Assembly (NCBI RefSeq): GCF_017301735.1
Contig: NZ_CP071090.1
Location: 4,888,001-4,952,000, forward strand
Reading direction: 5' to 3'
DNA length: 64,000 nucleotides
DNA from: Pyxidicoccus parkwaysis
GTDB taxonomy: Bacteria; Myxococcota; Myxococcia; Myxococcales; Myxococcaceae
Of the stretch, positions 27,491 through 35,724 are shown piece after piece. Made by a program: the position numbers and the translations under genes. Position 1 is the stretch's first letter. Every line of letters starts with the position of its first letter. The notes beneath the pieces were generated by a model. The model worked only from the letters and a program-made list of their open reading frames with translations, was not told the DNA's origin and made no database searches.

Positions 27491-28702
27491 ATGCGGCACC
27501 CGCACCTGAAGGCAGTGCTGAAGCTGGCAGTGGTGGTCGTGGCCCTGGCCTGTTCACCGGCGGCCCACGCGCAGAACGTCTTTGACCCGCGCGTCTTCAA
27601 CTGGCTCTTCTATCTGAACAACAACGCGGACCTGCTGCGTGCGGGCATCGTCACGCCGCAGGCGGCGATGAACCACTGGCAGAACAACGGCATCCGCGAG
27701 GGGCGGCAGGCCACCTCCGGCTTCCACACGCTTCAGTATCTGGACCAGTACGCGGACCTGCGCGCGGCCTTCGGCACCAACTACGCGGCGGCGCTGAACC
27801 ACTACCTCACGAACGGCATCAACGAGGGCCGCAAGGGGTACTACTCCGGCGGCTACGGTCGCTGGACGGCGGAGAACGACATCATCCGCATCAGCGCCTC
27901 CGCGCGCACGGCGGGCGCCATCGACAGCCTCATGTGGAACGGACGCGAGTTCATCAACTCGTGGGACCACGGCCGCCAGCTCCAAATGGCCGTCATCGCG
28001 AACAACTGGGGCGAGTGCTACAACCCGACGCAAGCGGGCAGCTCCAACGACGGCCTGTCCTCGGGCACCACCAGCATCCTTGAGGGCACCTACAGCGAGC
28101 CGTCGCGCCTGGCCTTCCAGACGCGCCCCGCCTTCTGGCTCGCCGCGGGCCAGGCGCATCCGTTCCCCTCCCCCAACTGCACGCGAGCCATCAACACCAC
28201 CAATGTCTCCAACTACGTGATGAACACGGACATCCGCGTGGGCTTCATGGGCATCCGCCACGCCATCGAGTTCAACATGGCCGTCCAGGTGCCTGAGTCC
28301 ATCAACGCCTTCCAGCTCGAAGGCCCCACCGGCTACCTCTCCGGCGAGTTCTCCAGCTTCCACGCCATGGACTTCGCCACCGGCACGCTCGTCCCGCTGT
28401 CGCAGGCCAACGAGGAGCTGACGCGGCCCGTGGTGCTGTCGGTGCCGGACGGCTCGGCGGCCATGGGCGTCTGGTCCCCGGAGCTGCCGGGCCCCAACGC
28501 GAGCCAGTACGCGAAGTTCGCCTTCATCGACTCGGGCAACCCCGCCAACTCCACCACCAAGTGGAGCGCGGTGTTCCGCCGGGGCGCGCTCGCTCCAGGC
28601 GGCTACGGGTTCCGGAGCTTCATCTTCGTGGGCACTCGCGAGAATGTCCGAGTGGCGATGCTCCAGGTGCGCAACCTCTTCCTCACCGGGCAGGCGCACT
28701 GA
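27491..28702 (+). CDS. Secreted protein with two N-terminal YLNNNADL-type repeats
   Basis: A signal peptide (AVLKLAVVVVALACSPAAHA) is followed by two copies of a 40-residue repeat (YLNNNADLLRAG...HWQNNGIREGR and YLDQYADLRAAF...HYLTNGINEGR, residues about 40-115), a module common at the ends of bacterial surface proteins. The remaining 290 residues form a beta-rich domain beginning WTAENDIIRISASARTAGAI that I do not recognise. AAGGAGG precedes the ATG. A strong hairpin follows the stop. Confidence 0.75.
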   Translation: MRHPHLKAVLKLAVVVVALACSPAAHAQNVFDPRVFNWLFYLNNNADLLRAGIVTPQAAMNHWQNNGIREGRQATSGFHTLQYLDQYADLRAAFGTNYAAALNHYLTNGINEGRKGYYSGGYGRWTAENDIIRISASARTAGAIDSLMWNGREFINSWDHGRQLQMAVIANNWGECYNPTQAGSSNDGLSSGTTSILEGTYSEPSRLAFQTRPAFWLAAGQAHPFPSPNCTRAINTTNVSNYVMNTDIRVGFMGIRHAIEFNMAVQVPESINAFQLEGPTGYLSGEFSSFHAMDFATGTLVPLSQANEELTRPVVLSVPDGSAAMGVWSPELPGPNASQYAKFAFIDSGNPANSTTKWSAVFRRGALAPGGYGFRSFIFVGTRENVRVAMLQVRNLFLTGQAH

Positions 28703-28708
28703 AGTGAA

Positions 28709-28743
28709 GGGACCCGCGCGGCGCATATCGTCGCGCGGATCCC
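28709..28743 (+). terminator. Hairpin terminator
   Basis: GGGACCCGCGCG and CGCGCGGATCCC pair over 12 bases with one mismatch around an 11-base loop, 6 bases after the stop of the gene before it. There is no T run. Confidence 0.55.
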
Positions 28744-28777
28744 GAACATCTGCCGCAGCAGCGACTTCTCGTCGCTG

Positions 28778-28915
28778 CGACGCCAATCAGTTCCTTACGG
28801 CGTCTACGATGCGACGCGCAGGGATGGCTTCGTCGTCGTGGGGTCGCCTCACGATACGCCGGCCTTTGCCACCAACGCCCTCCACACGTGGCGTGACGTC
28901 GCTCGCACCCATCAT
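28778..28915 (+). pseudogene. Remnant of an ISAzo13-like transposase
   Basis: The plus strand reads PYGVYDATRRDGFVVVGSPH followed by DTPAFATNALHTWRDVAR. This matches the conserved 'IPYGVYD...GWVSVG.DHDTA.FA...IRRWW' block of ISAzo13-family transposases. Only about 45 codons remain, with no start and no terminal repeats visible. It overlaps the end of the glycosidase gene on the other strand. Confidence 0.6.
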
Positions 28916-31648
28916 CGTCGCGGTCGCAGCGGCGCCCGTGGTGGTGAGTGTCGCGTTGAAGGAGTAGTGGCCTGTGCCCTGCGTAACGCCGGTGGTCGGG
29001 AAGGTCGCAGGCATCGTGCCGTAGGTCCTGCTGACCCAGCGCTCGGTACCCGAAGCGCTGCTATATGCCAGGACAGTGCTGCCGCTGTTCAACCCCACCA
29101 CCAGCCAGTAGGTGCCCGCGGGGAGAGAGACCGGCGTGACGACGTTGACTGTATTCCATCCGACCACGGGTACGAACGACGCGGTCGTCGCCTTGAGGTT
29201 GCCTGGCGCACCACTCGCGAGACTGTCATAGACGGCCATCGTCAGGTTGCCAGGCGAGGTCCCCAGCGCCTTGACGTTGATGCTCAAGGTCTGAAGCGTG
29301 GCCGTTTGAGTCAGCACAGCCTGGTTGCCGATCAGCAGGTCGGAGAGGCCCGAGTCCGTGCCCGACAGGATGTTCGTCTCACCCATGGTGATTGACGAAC
29401 CCGAGCTGGCCACGAACGACTTCATCTGACCCAAGCCAGGACCGGCGGTGCTGCTGCCAAGGGCGCAGAAATAGTACGTGGTGCCAGACGTCAGCCCGGT
29501 GATGGCCTGATTGAAGCTGACGGCAGAGCTGCCGCTGCCAAGCTGGGTGCCTCCGCTGGCCGGAGCGCGAGTCCCGAAGGTGTCGTTGCAGCTTCCGGGG
29601 TGGGTTGCGCCGTAGCGGAACCAACCGGTGGAAGCGACGCCATTGGGGTTACCCGACCCGTTCAACGTGGCGCTTGTCGAGGTGACGCTGGTCGCGTCCG
29701 AGGTGAGGACGGTCGGAGCAGCTCCCGCGGCCGAAGTGGTGAACGACAGCACCGCGCTCGCGGGAGTCACCCCCACCGAGTTGCTGGCGATGGCGCAGAA
29801 ATAATACGTGGTGCTCGCCGCAAGCCCGGTCACAGCCTGAGTGTACGGGAGGGCCGAGCCGCCGCTGCCCAGGCTCACGCCACCAGTGGCCGGAGCGCGA
29901 GTCCCGAATGTGTCGTTGCAGCTTCCGGGGTGGGTCGTGCTGTACCGAAACCAACCCGTGGTCTGAGCGCCGTTGGGATTGGCCGAGCCGTTGAGCGAGG
30001 CGCCGGATGCGCCGACATTGCTGGCCGCCGAGGTGGTCGTGGTCGGAGCCACGGCACCGCTGCACGGGGCATTGGTGTTGAGCGTGAGCACCCAGTCGTT
30101 GCAGTTGGTGGACTGCGGAGCCGCGTCCTCGCAGTTCGACTGGTGGCCCGTGGTCCACGGAGGCGTGGTGAAGTCCTGCGTCCCGGCGTTGGCGTAACCG
30201 GTGCCAACAGTCGTGTACGCACCGTTGGTGGGGTTGAACCACCTGGCCGTGGAGGTGCTGCACAGCTTCGTCATGTCCACGCGGACGGTGCGGGACGACG
30301 GGATGTAGATGACCACCGCCGACCCGTTGGGAGTACGCGCAGTCGTCGCGTAATAATTGGTTCGAACGGCGTTGTTGCCATAGCAGCTGGTGCTGCTGCT
30401 CCCGCTGGCGCACATGCCCTGGGTCACAATGGTGCTTCCATTGACCGGGTCGTTGGGCCCGCGGTCGGGGACCAGATCCCACCAGTTGAACCCGCTGGGA
30501 CCCTCGAAGAAGGTCCGCAAGTGCTGCATGTAGATGGCGCCTGGGTGCGTCGGGTTGTTGATCAAGGCCTTGTTGGGGAACGGCCGCCCCAGCTGCCACT
30601 CATGGGACGCTCCGTAGAGCGTGCCGACGGAGCCGGACGTGATCGACCACCAGGCCACCTTCCGGGTGTCTCGCCCGGTCACCTCTTCGTCCTCGTACTT
30701 GGGCTCCATCAGGAAGCTGGGCATGATCGCCGGCAGGGTCCGCCCATAGTCGACGTGCTGTTTGTAGTAGGCCGCGCTGTAATTGTAGACACCACTGAGG
30801 GTGACGAGGCCGCCCCACACCGACCAATCGCCATCCAGGGAACTGGTCCCGGTGGTGGGGGCGAGCTGGAGCACGACGAGCTTCGGATTGACATTGTCTG
30901 CGCTCTTGATGCCGCTCGCCACCGCGGCCATCAGCGCCTTGTCATTGACGTCGACATCGAAATAGTCGCCGCCCATCCACCAGACGATGTTGTGGTTGTT
31001 CTTGTAGCGATTGCCGAGATACTGGCCGTACTGGTTCGCCCGTGTCGTACCGTTCGCAACGAGGGTTTTGTGGAAGCCGACCGGACCGTCGATTGGCGTC
31101 GTGAAGAGCACGATGTTGTTCTGGTTGGCCGCTGCCACCACGGCATCGAACCGGGCAAAGTAGGCATTGTTCGGCGTGCTCAGATCCCAGCAAGGGCCGT
31201 ACTCGCAAGTCTGAGCGAGCGTCCCGGTGAAAGGCTTGATGCCGTCCCAGGTGGAGGAGTCCGGCGTGGAGTAGTCTTGAATCAACCAGACATCCGCGGC
31301 GTTGACGCCCTGGTTGGCCTTGGTGGCAAAGATGGTATTGAAGTCGCCCGGGTCGACTCCGGTGACGATGGACTGTGGATTGAACCCGTTCACCAGAAAC
31401 GGAACGTTGTTCTGGTCGACCAGGTAGCGCTTGTTGGCACTGACTTTCAGCGGGAAGGTGAATGTCGGACCGATGAGCGTCTGGCTCGTGGTGCCGAGCT
31501 CTACGGTGTCGCCTGGGGCTTCGACCTGTGCCGAACAGGCTGCCATCACCGAGCAGACGGCAGCGAGCAGGACAATCCGTGGAAGGCGGGCTCGCCAGCC
31601 CAGCTCAGAAATGCCAACACCCTTGGTACTGCACGTCCATGAATTCAT
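28787..31648 (-). CDS. Apiosidase-like (DUF4038) glycoside hydrolase lipoprotein with Fn3-like domains
   Basis: The 953-residue protein has a lipoprotein-type signal (IVLLAAVCSVMAAC), a large TIM-barrel-like domain (about residues 65-420: VSANKRYLVDQNNVPFLVNG, NAADVWLIQDY, NHNIVWWMGGDYFDVDVNDK, GPSGFNWWDLVPDRGP), a collagen-binding-like beta domain (NGSAVVIYIPSSRTVRVDM), and two fibronectin-type-3-like repeats (TGWFRYSTTHPGSCNDTFGT and TGWFRYGATHPGSCNDTFGT) followed by a jelly-roll-like end. The DUF4038 plus C-terminal domain arrangement is that of GH140 apiosidases, which attack plant pectin side chains. The last 36 residues are antisense to an ISAzo13 remnant and are probably not original. 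Confidence 0.78.
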   Translation of the reverse strand: MNSWTCSTKGVGISELGWRARLPRIVLLAAVCSVMAACSAQVEAPGDTVELGTTSQTLIGPTFTFPLKVSANKRYLVDQNNVPFLVNGFNPQSIVTGVDPGDFNTIFATKANQGVNAADVWLIQDYSTPDSSTWDGIKPFTGTLAQTCEYGPCWDLSTPNNAYFARFDAVVAAANQNNIVLFTTPIDGPVGFHKTLVANGTTRANQYGQYLGNRYKNNHNIVWWMGGDYFDVDVNDKALMAAVASGIKSADNVNPKLVVLQLAPTTGTSSLDGDWSVWGGLVTLSGVYNYSAAYYKQHVDYGRTLPAIMPSFLMEPKYEDEEVTGRDTRKVAWWSITSGSVGTLYGASHEWQLGRPFPNKALINNPTHPGAIYMQHLRTFFEGPSGFNWWDLVPDRGPNDPVNGSTIVTQGMCASGSSSTSCYGNNAVRTNYYATTARTPNGSAVVIYIPSSRTVRVDMTKLCSTSTARWFNPTNGAYTTVGTGYANAGTQDFTTPPWTTGHQSNCEDAAPQSTNCNDWVLTLNTNAPCSGAVAPTTTTSAASNVGASGASLNGSANPNGAQTTGWFRYSTTHPGSCNDTFGTRAPATGGVSLGSGGSALPYTQAVTGLAASTTYYFCAIASNSVGVTPASAVLSFTTSAAGAAPTVLTSDATSVTSTSATLNGSGNPNGVASTGWFRYGATHPGSCNDTFGTRAPASGGTQLGSGSSAVSFNQAITGLTSGTTYYFCALGSSTAGPGLGQMKSFVASSGSSITMGETNILSGTDSGLSDLLIGNQAVLTQTATLQTLSINVKALGTSPGNLTMAVYDSLASGAPGNLKATTASFVPVVGWNTVNVVTPVSLPAGTYWLVVGLNSGSTVLAYSSASGTERWVSRTYGTMPATFPTTGVTQGTGHYSFNATLTTTGAAATATMMGASDVTPRVEGVGGKGRRIVRRPHDDEAIPARRIVDAVRN

Positions 31649-31714
31649 GCAACTACTCCGAGTAACCCAGCGTCGAAAGTGCGGCGTCTCTACGCATGAG
31701 GCCCAACAGACTTT

Positions 31715-31728
31715 CCTGAAAATTCAGG
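31715..31728. promoter_or_regulatory. 14-bp palindrome in a divergent promoter region
   Basis: CCTGAA-AA-TTCAGG lies between the divergent glycosidase and lipoprotein genes, 56 bp before the lipoprotein start and 66 bp before the glycosidase start. A regulator binding there could control both. No -10 or -35 is assigned. Confidence 0.35.
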
Positions 31729-31784
31729 GGGCACCTTTCCTGCCGCGGATGGCGGCGGACGCGGACTGAGGTAGAAGAACGGCC

Positions 31785-32597
31785 ATGCACCTCCTGCCCC
31801 GCACCTCCGTTACCGCCTCGCTCTGCCTCGCCGCCCTGTTCGTCCTCGGCTGCGGCAACCCCCTCGAAGATGCGCTCAAGGGCGTGTGGCGCGGCGTGGA
31901 CGGCCTGACCATCGAGTTCGATGGTGACACGGCCGTCGTGACCGACTTCGGCAACTCGCCGCTCGGGACCAACCGCTCCGTGTTCGACACCGGCGATGCC
32001 TTCATCCAGGACATCGAGTGCGATGACACCGAGTGCCTGGGCCAGATCGTCAATCCGGAGATCGTCAATGGCATCCTCGCGAGCTACACCCGGACGGTGG
32101 TCAGCATCGAAACGGAGGGCACGCTCATCACGCTGCACAGCCAGGCGCTCCCGGGCTCGGTGGCGCAGTTCACGCGGAGCAGCGGTGGCGACGAGGACGA
32201 GGATGCCGGCGGCTCCACGCTGCAGCAGTCGGCGAGCTGCCCGCAGTGGTGGGCGGCCGTGAAGGCCGGCGGGCCGTGGACCGTGACCGAGGTCAGCGAC
32301 AACGGCACCACCGGCGCGCCCTCGCAGAAGGTCACGCTCACCTTCTCGGGCACCGACCACTACACCCTCACCAACTCGGTCGCGGTGGGCGAGGCCCCGG
32401 CCAACGGGGGGACGGACACCTTCGGCGACATCATCTTCACCGAGAACTTCTCCGGCTACTGCCGCTTCGCATTCTGGTCCCAGGGCCAGCACCAGGTGCG
32501 CGTCTGGTTCATGCGCTCGCTCTCCAGCAAGCGGCTGGAGGTCAAGCTGAGCACCCAAGCGGGCGAGACGCCGCGGTGGGTGCTGCAGGGGAGCTGA
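31785..32597 (+). CDS. Lipoprotein of unknown function (270 aa)
   Basis: A lipoprotein signal (TASLCLAALFVLGC, lipid Cys near residue 22) precedes two beta-rich halves, the first starting LKGVWRGVDGLTIEFDGDTA and the second GPWTVTEVSDNGTTGAPSQK. The halves are joined by an acidic linker (GGDEDEDAGG). The layout resembles lipocalin-like 'how much effect' domains seen in myxobacterial lipoproteins, but no family is certain. It ends 4 bp from the convergent DUF952 gene. Confidence 0.7.
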   Translation: MHLLPRTSVTASLCLAALFVLGCGNPLEDALKGVWRGVDGLTIEFDGDTAVVTDFGNSPLGTNRSVFDTGDAFIQDIECDDTECLGQIVNPEIVNGILASYTRTVVSIETEGTLITLHSQALPGSVAQFTRSSGGDEDEDAGGSTLQQSASCPQWWAAVKAGGPWTVTEVSDNGTTGAPSQKVTLTFSGTDHYTLTNSVAVGEAPANGGTDTFGDIIFTENFSGYCRFAFWSQGQHQVRVWFMRSLSSKRLEVKLSTQAGETPRWVLQGS

Positions 32598-32601
32598 GAA
32601 T

Positions 32602-32985
32602 TCAGGCGATCGAGCCCGGAAAGGCGTGCGTCCCATCCGGGTTCAACCCCAGCTTCGTGACGCTTCGCACCGCTCCGAGAGAGAGCGGGCCATGAAGGTG
32701 CGGGAACAGGCCGGGGCGCGAGCCGCTGGCGGCCGGTTCCCACCGCAGGGCGCCTCCGAGCGCGGCGACGTCCACCTCGACCAGGAACAGGTCCGGCTCT
32801 CCAGCGCGATGTCTGGCGGCGCTGGCGCGCACCTGCGCGGCGGTGGAGAAATGCAGGAAGCCGTCACGCTGATCATCGGCGCTGCCGCGGTACTCGCCAG
32901 CGGCTTCGGCCGCCCGCCAATCCTCGCCACGGACCAGCGTGTAGATGAGGGTGACGCCTTCGGGCGGGCTGGATTGGGCGCTCAT
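32602..32985 (-). CDS. DUF952-family protein
   Basis: The 127-residue protein contains LIYTLVRGEDWRAAEAAGEY, DGFLHFSTAAQVRASAARH and FPHLHGPLSLGAVRSV, the hallmarks of DUF952: a small cytoplasmic fold related to ADP-ribosyl-binding proteins, with conserved His residues in FLHFS and FPHLHG. Start at 32985 (MSAQSS) is chosen; the frame extends 21 codons further. Its function is not established. Confidence 0.8.
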   Translation of the reverse strand: MSAQSSPPEGVTLIYTLVRGEDWRAAEAAGEYRGSADDQRDGFLHFSTAAQVRASAARHRAGEPDLFLVEVDVAALGGALRWEPAASGSRPGLFPHLHGPLSLGAVRSVTKLGLNPDGTHAFPGSIA

Positions 32986-33093
32986 GCCGGCATGATGCCA
33001 TTCAACGAGAGGATGAGCGCCAGCGGAGGACGACCAGGTGACCGGCAATTCGTGGGCGCCGATCAGGTTCTCGTCCTTCTTGGCAGGAACACG

Positions 33094-33145
33094 GGAGGCC
33101 CGGTGGGACGTGTCCTCCGGTAAGGAGGCTGTCCACCGGGCCTCC
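33094..33145. terminator. Long hairpin terminator after the 5'-nucleotidase gene
   Basis: GGAGGCCCGGTGG and CCACCGGGCCTCC form a perfect 13-bp stem. The 26-base loop contains a second small stem (CCTCC/GGAGG). It lies 12 bases beyond the stop of the 5'-nucleotidase on the minus strand. Confidence 0.7.
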
Positions 33146-33157
33146 CTGGTGGCTACA

Positions 33158-35008
33158 TCACTTCACGGTGACGCACTTCGCGGGGCCGAGCGAGGCCTGG
33201 AAGTACGGCGTGTAGAGGTCGGGCGCGAGCGTGAAGTTGCAGGTGTTCACCGCGTCCGGCGACAGGTTCTGGTGCTCCTGCATGTAGCGCGCGACGTAAT
33301 CCCGCACGCCGTCCGCGGAGGACCACAGCAGGCGGCCTTCCTTGAACATGCTGTACCCGCCGCCGCCACCGCCGCGGTAGTTGTTCACGGCGATGCGGAA
33401 GACCTGGTCGTCCCGGACGTCCTGGCCCTTGAAGCGCAGGTGCGTGAGCCGGGAGCCCGCGGGCTTCGTCAGGTCGTAGCCGTACTCGATGCCCGAGTAG
33501 AGGTCCCAGTTGTAGTCCGCGACGACGGGCGTGGTGGCCTTCGCGTCCTCGGGCTTCGCGGGCAGGTTGGCCGCGTCGAGCTGCTTGAAGTACAGCGTGT
33601 TCATCTCCAGCGCGCGCCGGAGGATGGAGCCGTTGATCTCCATCACGTACAGCGTGTTGTCGTAGATGTAGACGCTGTAGGCATCGCGCAGGGAGACTTC
33701 TCCCTTCGGCAGCGCGACGTTGTTGCTGAACAGGGCGGTCGCGGACAGGTCCACGGGGAAGCCGGCCTCTTCCGCGGCATCCTCCTGCACGATGTTGAGC
33801 AGGTCCGCCAGCGGGCTGTCCACGTAGCGTCCCGGGAAGCCGCCCGTGAAGGCCGCGGTGGTGGTGCCGATCTTCTGGTTCACGTAGGCCACCGTGGTGT
33901 CGTGGTAGGACTGGGTGAGCTGCTTGACGGTGGCATCCTCCGCCACCGTGTCGTCCACCGCGTGGAGCTGCGAGTCGTGCGTGTTCACGCCCCAGCGCTC
34001 GCCGTTCCAGGTGACGTTGAGCTGCACGTGGGCCAGGTGGCTGCCCCAGCGGTTGGGCTGCGTGAGGAGGACCTCGCGGCCGTCCTGATTCTTCAGCAGC
34101 ATCTTCGGGATGGGCTGGTGGGTGTGCCCGGTGAGGAGCACGTCCACGTCCGCCACCTGCTGGGCAATCTGCACGGCCTCGTTCTCACCGGGGAGGTTCC
34201 CCCGGTCGGTCCACTTCGTGGGGTCCGCGTAGTCAGCGAGCCACGACTCGGGGCTCGTCGCACTGCCGACGGGCTGCTTGTCCGGGCCGCTGTGGATGGC
34301 CACCACCAACACGTCCGCGCCGGCCTTCTTCATCTCCGGCACGTAGGCCTTCGCGGTCTCCAGCGGGTCATCGAAGCGCAGCCCGGTGATGTTGTCCTTG
34401 CGCTCCCACGTCGCCACGCCCGGCGTCACCAGGCCGAGGATGCCGACCTTCACGCCGCACACCGTGGTCATCACATACGGGGTGAAGGCCTCGGAGCCGT
34501 CCGCGAGCTTGCGCACGTTGGCGCCGAGGAGGGGGAAGTTCGCCTCGCTCTTGAACTTGTTGAGGACGTCCTGGCCGTAGTTGAACTCGTGGTTGCCCAG
34601 GGCCATGGCGGCGTAGCCCAGTTCGTTCATGGCCGTGGCCATGGGGTGCTTGGGCGCGTTGTCCACCAGGGCGTAGTAGGTGCCGAGCGGCGAGCCCTGG
34701 ATGGTGTCACCGGTGTCGACGAGCAGCGTGCAGTCCGGGTTCTTCGCCCGCTCCTGCTTGACGAGCGTGGCCACCCTGGCAAGGCCGCGCTTCGCGTCCG
34801 GTTTCCCGGTGAAGTAGTCCCACGGGAAGATGTTGGTGTGCAGGTCGCTCGTCTGAAGCAGCGTCAGCGTCCGCGGCGAGGTGTCCACCGGGGTCGGAGT
34901 GGGGGGTGGGTCATCGTTGGAATCACAGGCGGTCAGCAGTGAGCTGGCACCCACGAGAAAGAACGTGCCGGTGCGCAGCGCGCGCATCAAGAAGGGGAAG
35001 CGGTTCAA
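33158..35008 (-). CDS. Bifunctional metallophosphatase/5'-nucleotidase lipoprotein
   Basis: The 616-residue protein has a lipoprotein signal (FFLVGASSLLTAC) and a calcineurin-like phosphatase domain (LLQTSDLHTNIFPWDYF with the first metal Asp/His, LLVDTGDTIQGSPLG, MALGNHEFNYG with the conserved NHE, VLLTGHTHQPI) over about residues 45-360. A C-terminal 5'-nucleotidase domain follows (SPLADLLNIVQEDAA, YDNTLYVMEINGSILRRALE, FRIAVNNYRGGGGGGYSMF). This is the UshA/CpdB type of enzyme, which frees nucleosides and phosphate from extracellular nucleotides. It acts at the cell surface. Confidence 0.9.
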   Translation of the reverse strand: MNRFPFLMRALRTGTFFLVGASSLLTACDSNDDPPPTPTPVDTSPRTLTLLQTSDLHTNIFPWDYFTGKPDAKRGLARVATLVKQERAKNPDCTLLVDTGDTIQGSPLGTYYALVDNAPKHPMATAMNELGYAAMALGNHEFNYGQDVLNKFKSEANFPLLGANVRKLADGSEAFTPYVMTTVCGVKVGILGLVTPGVATWERKDNITGLRFDDPLETAKAYVPEMKKAGADVLVVAIHSGPDKQPVGSATSPESWLADYADPTKWTDRGNLPGENEAVQIAQQVADVDVLLTGHTHQPIPKMLLKNQDGREVLLTQPNRWGSHLAHVQLNVTWNGERWGVNTHDSQLHAVDDTVAEDATVKQLTQSYHDTTVAYVNQKIGTTTAAFTGGFPGRYVDSPLADLLNIVQEDAAEEAGFPVDLSATALFSNNVALPKGEVSLRDAYSVYIYDNTLYVMEINGSILRRALEMNTLYFKQLDAANLPAKPEDAKATTPVVADYNWDLYSGIEYGYDLTKPAGSRLTHLRFKGQDVRDDQVFRIAVNNYRGGGGGGYSMFKEGRLLWSSADGVRDYVARYMQEHQNLSPDAVNTCNFTLAPDLYTPYFQASLGPAKCVTVK

Positions 35009-35396
35009 GAGTCCTCGAGCATGAGCCGTGCCGGAAGGAAATCCTCCGGAGGGGGCCGCACCCTACCCGCTCAATTCCAGACTGCCTCCCTGAATCCACG
35101 CGGTCCGCGCTGTTCTCAACAGGCGATGCAGCCCCCACCTTGTGCTCCAAGGAAATGATTGCTCAATCCCGGCCTCGGGTTCGGGGTGGGCCACCCCGTT
35201 TCGGGTCCATTCGCGATAATGCAGAGGAGGCATTGCCGGACGCGGAGGCTGGGGCCGCGAGCGCGGTGCTCGCGTCTGTCGCCCAGGCCACGCATTGAGT
35301 CACTGAGTTACGGGAGCCCGTTTGTACCGGATGGCCTGGAGTGCTGTAGTTGGCGCGCCGTTCTCAACGGCTCTCTACCCACGCTGAAAGGTTACC
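35009..35396. other. 388-bp intergenic region before the defensin-like gene
   Basis: No gene is supported here. The region lies between the divergent nucleotidase and peptide genes and should hold both promoters. I could not assign convincing -35/-10 boxes or an operator. Confidence 0.5.
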
Positions 35397-35615
35397 ATGA
35401 TTTTCTCGATGAAGAAGGCAGGACAGGTGCTGCTCGCAGTCGCCGCTGGTTTTGTCGTGTCGTTCGGTGGCACGCAGGCGTTCTCCGCATCACAGGCGGA
35501 GGGGCCACTCAGAAATGTATGTGATGCCGAATGCACGGCGTCATGCCAGGAGCAATTCGGAGAGAGGGCTGTTGGCATCTGCTTCGACAATGAGTGCGCC
35601 TGCTACTTATTCTGA
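35397..35615 (+). CDS. Secreted six-cysteine defensin-like (CS-alpha-beta) peptide
   Basis: The 72-residue precursor has a signal peptide (MKKAGQVLLAVAAGFVVSF, cleavage probably near AFSA-S, residue 31) and a mature peptide of about 40 residues. Cysteines lie at 42, 46, 50, 62, 67 and 69: C-x3-C-x3-C-x11-C-x4-C-x-C, with G60 in GIC. CxxxC, GxC and CxC in this order are the signature of cysteine-stabilised alpha-beta peptides (insect and fungal defensins, scorpion K+-channel toxins). One myxobacterial example, AdDLP of Anaeromyxobacter, is known to me. The mature part is acidic (about net -5), unlike typical membrane-active defensins. GAAAGG precedes the ATG by 6 bases. It is monocistronic, with no immunity gene evident. 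Confidence 0.75.
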   Translation: MIFSMKKAGQVLLAVAAGFVVSFGGTQAFSASQAEGPLRNVCDAECTASCQEQFGERAVGICFDNECACYLF

Positions 35616-35724
35616 ATCCCTGACCTGCACCGACGATCGGGGCGTGGGCGAGCGTTTCGGCATCGTTCCGGTCAGCGCTGTTTGCATCCTGGCCGGACGC
35701 CGTCGGCGAATAGGATGCGCCGAC

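Noticed and set aside
29600..31642. 680-codon plus-strand open frame opposite the apiosidase-like gene
   Set aside because: No ribosome site or domain. The minus strand encodes a clear lipoprotein with recognisable domains.
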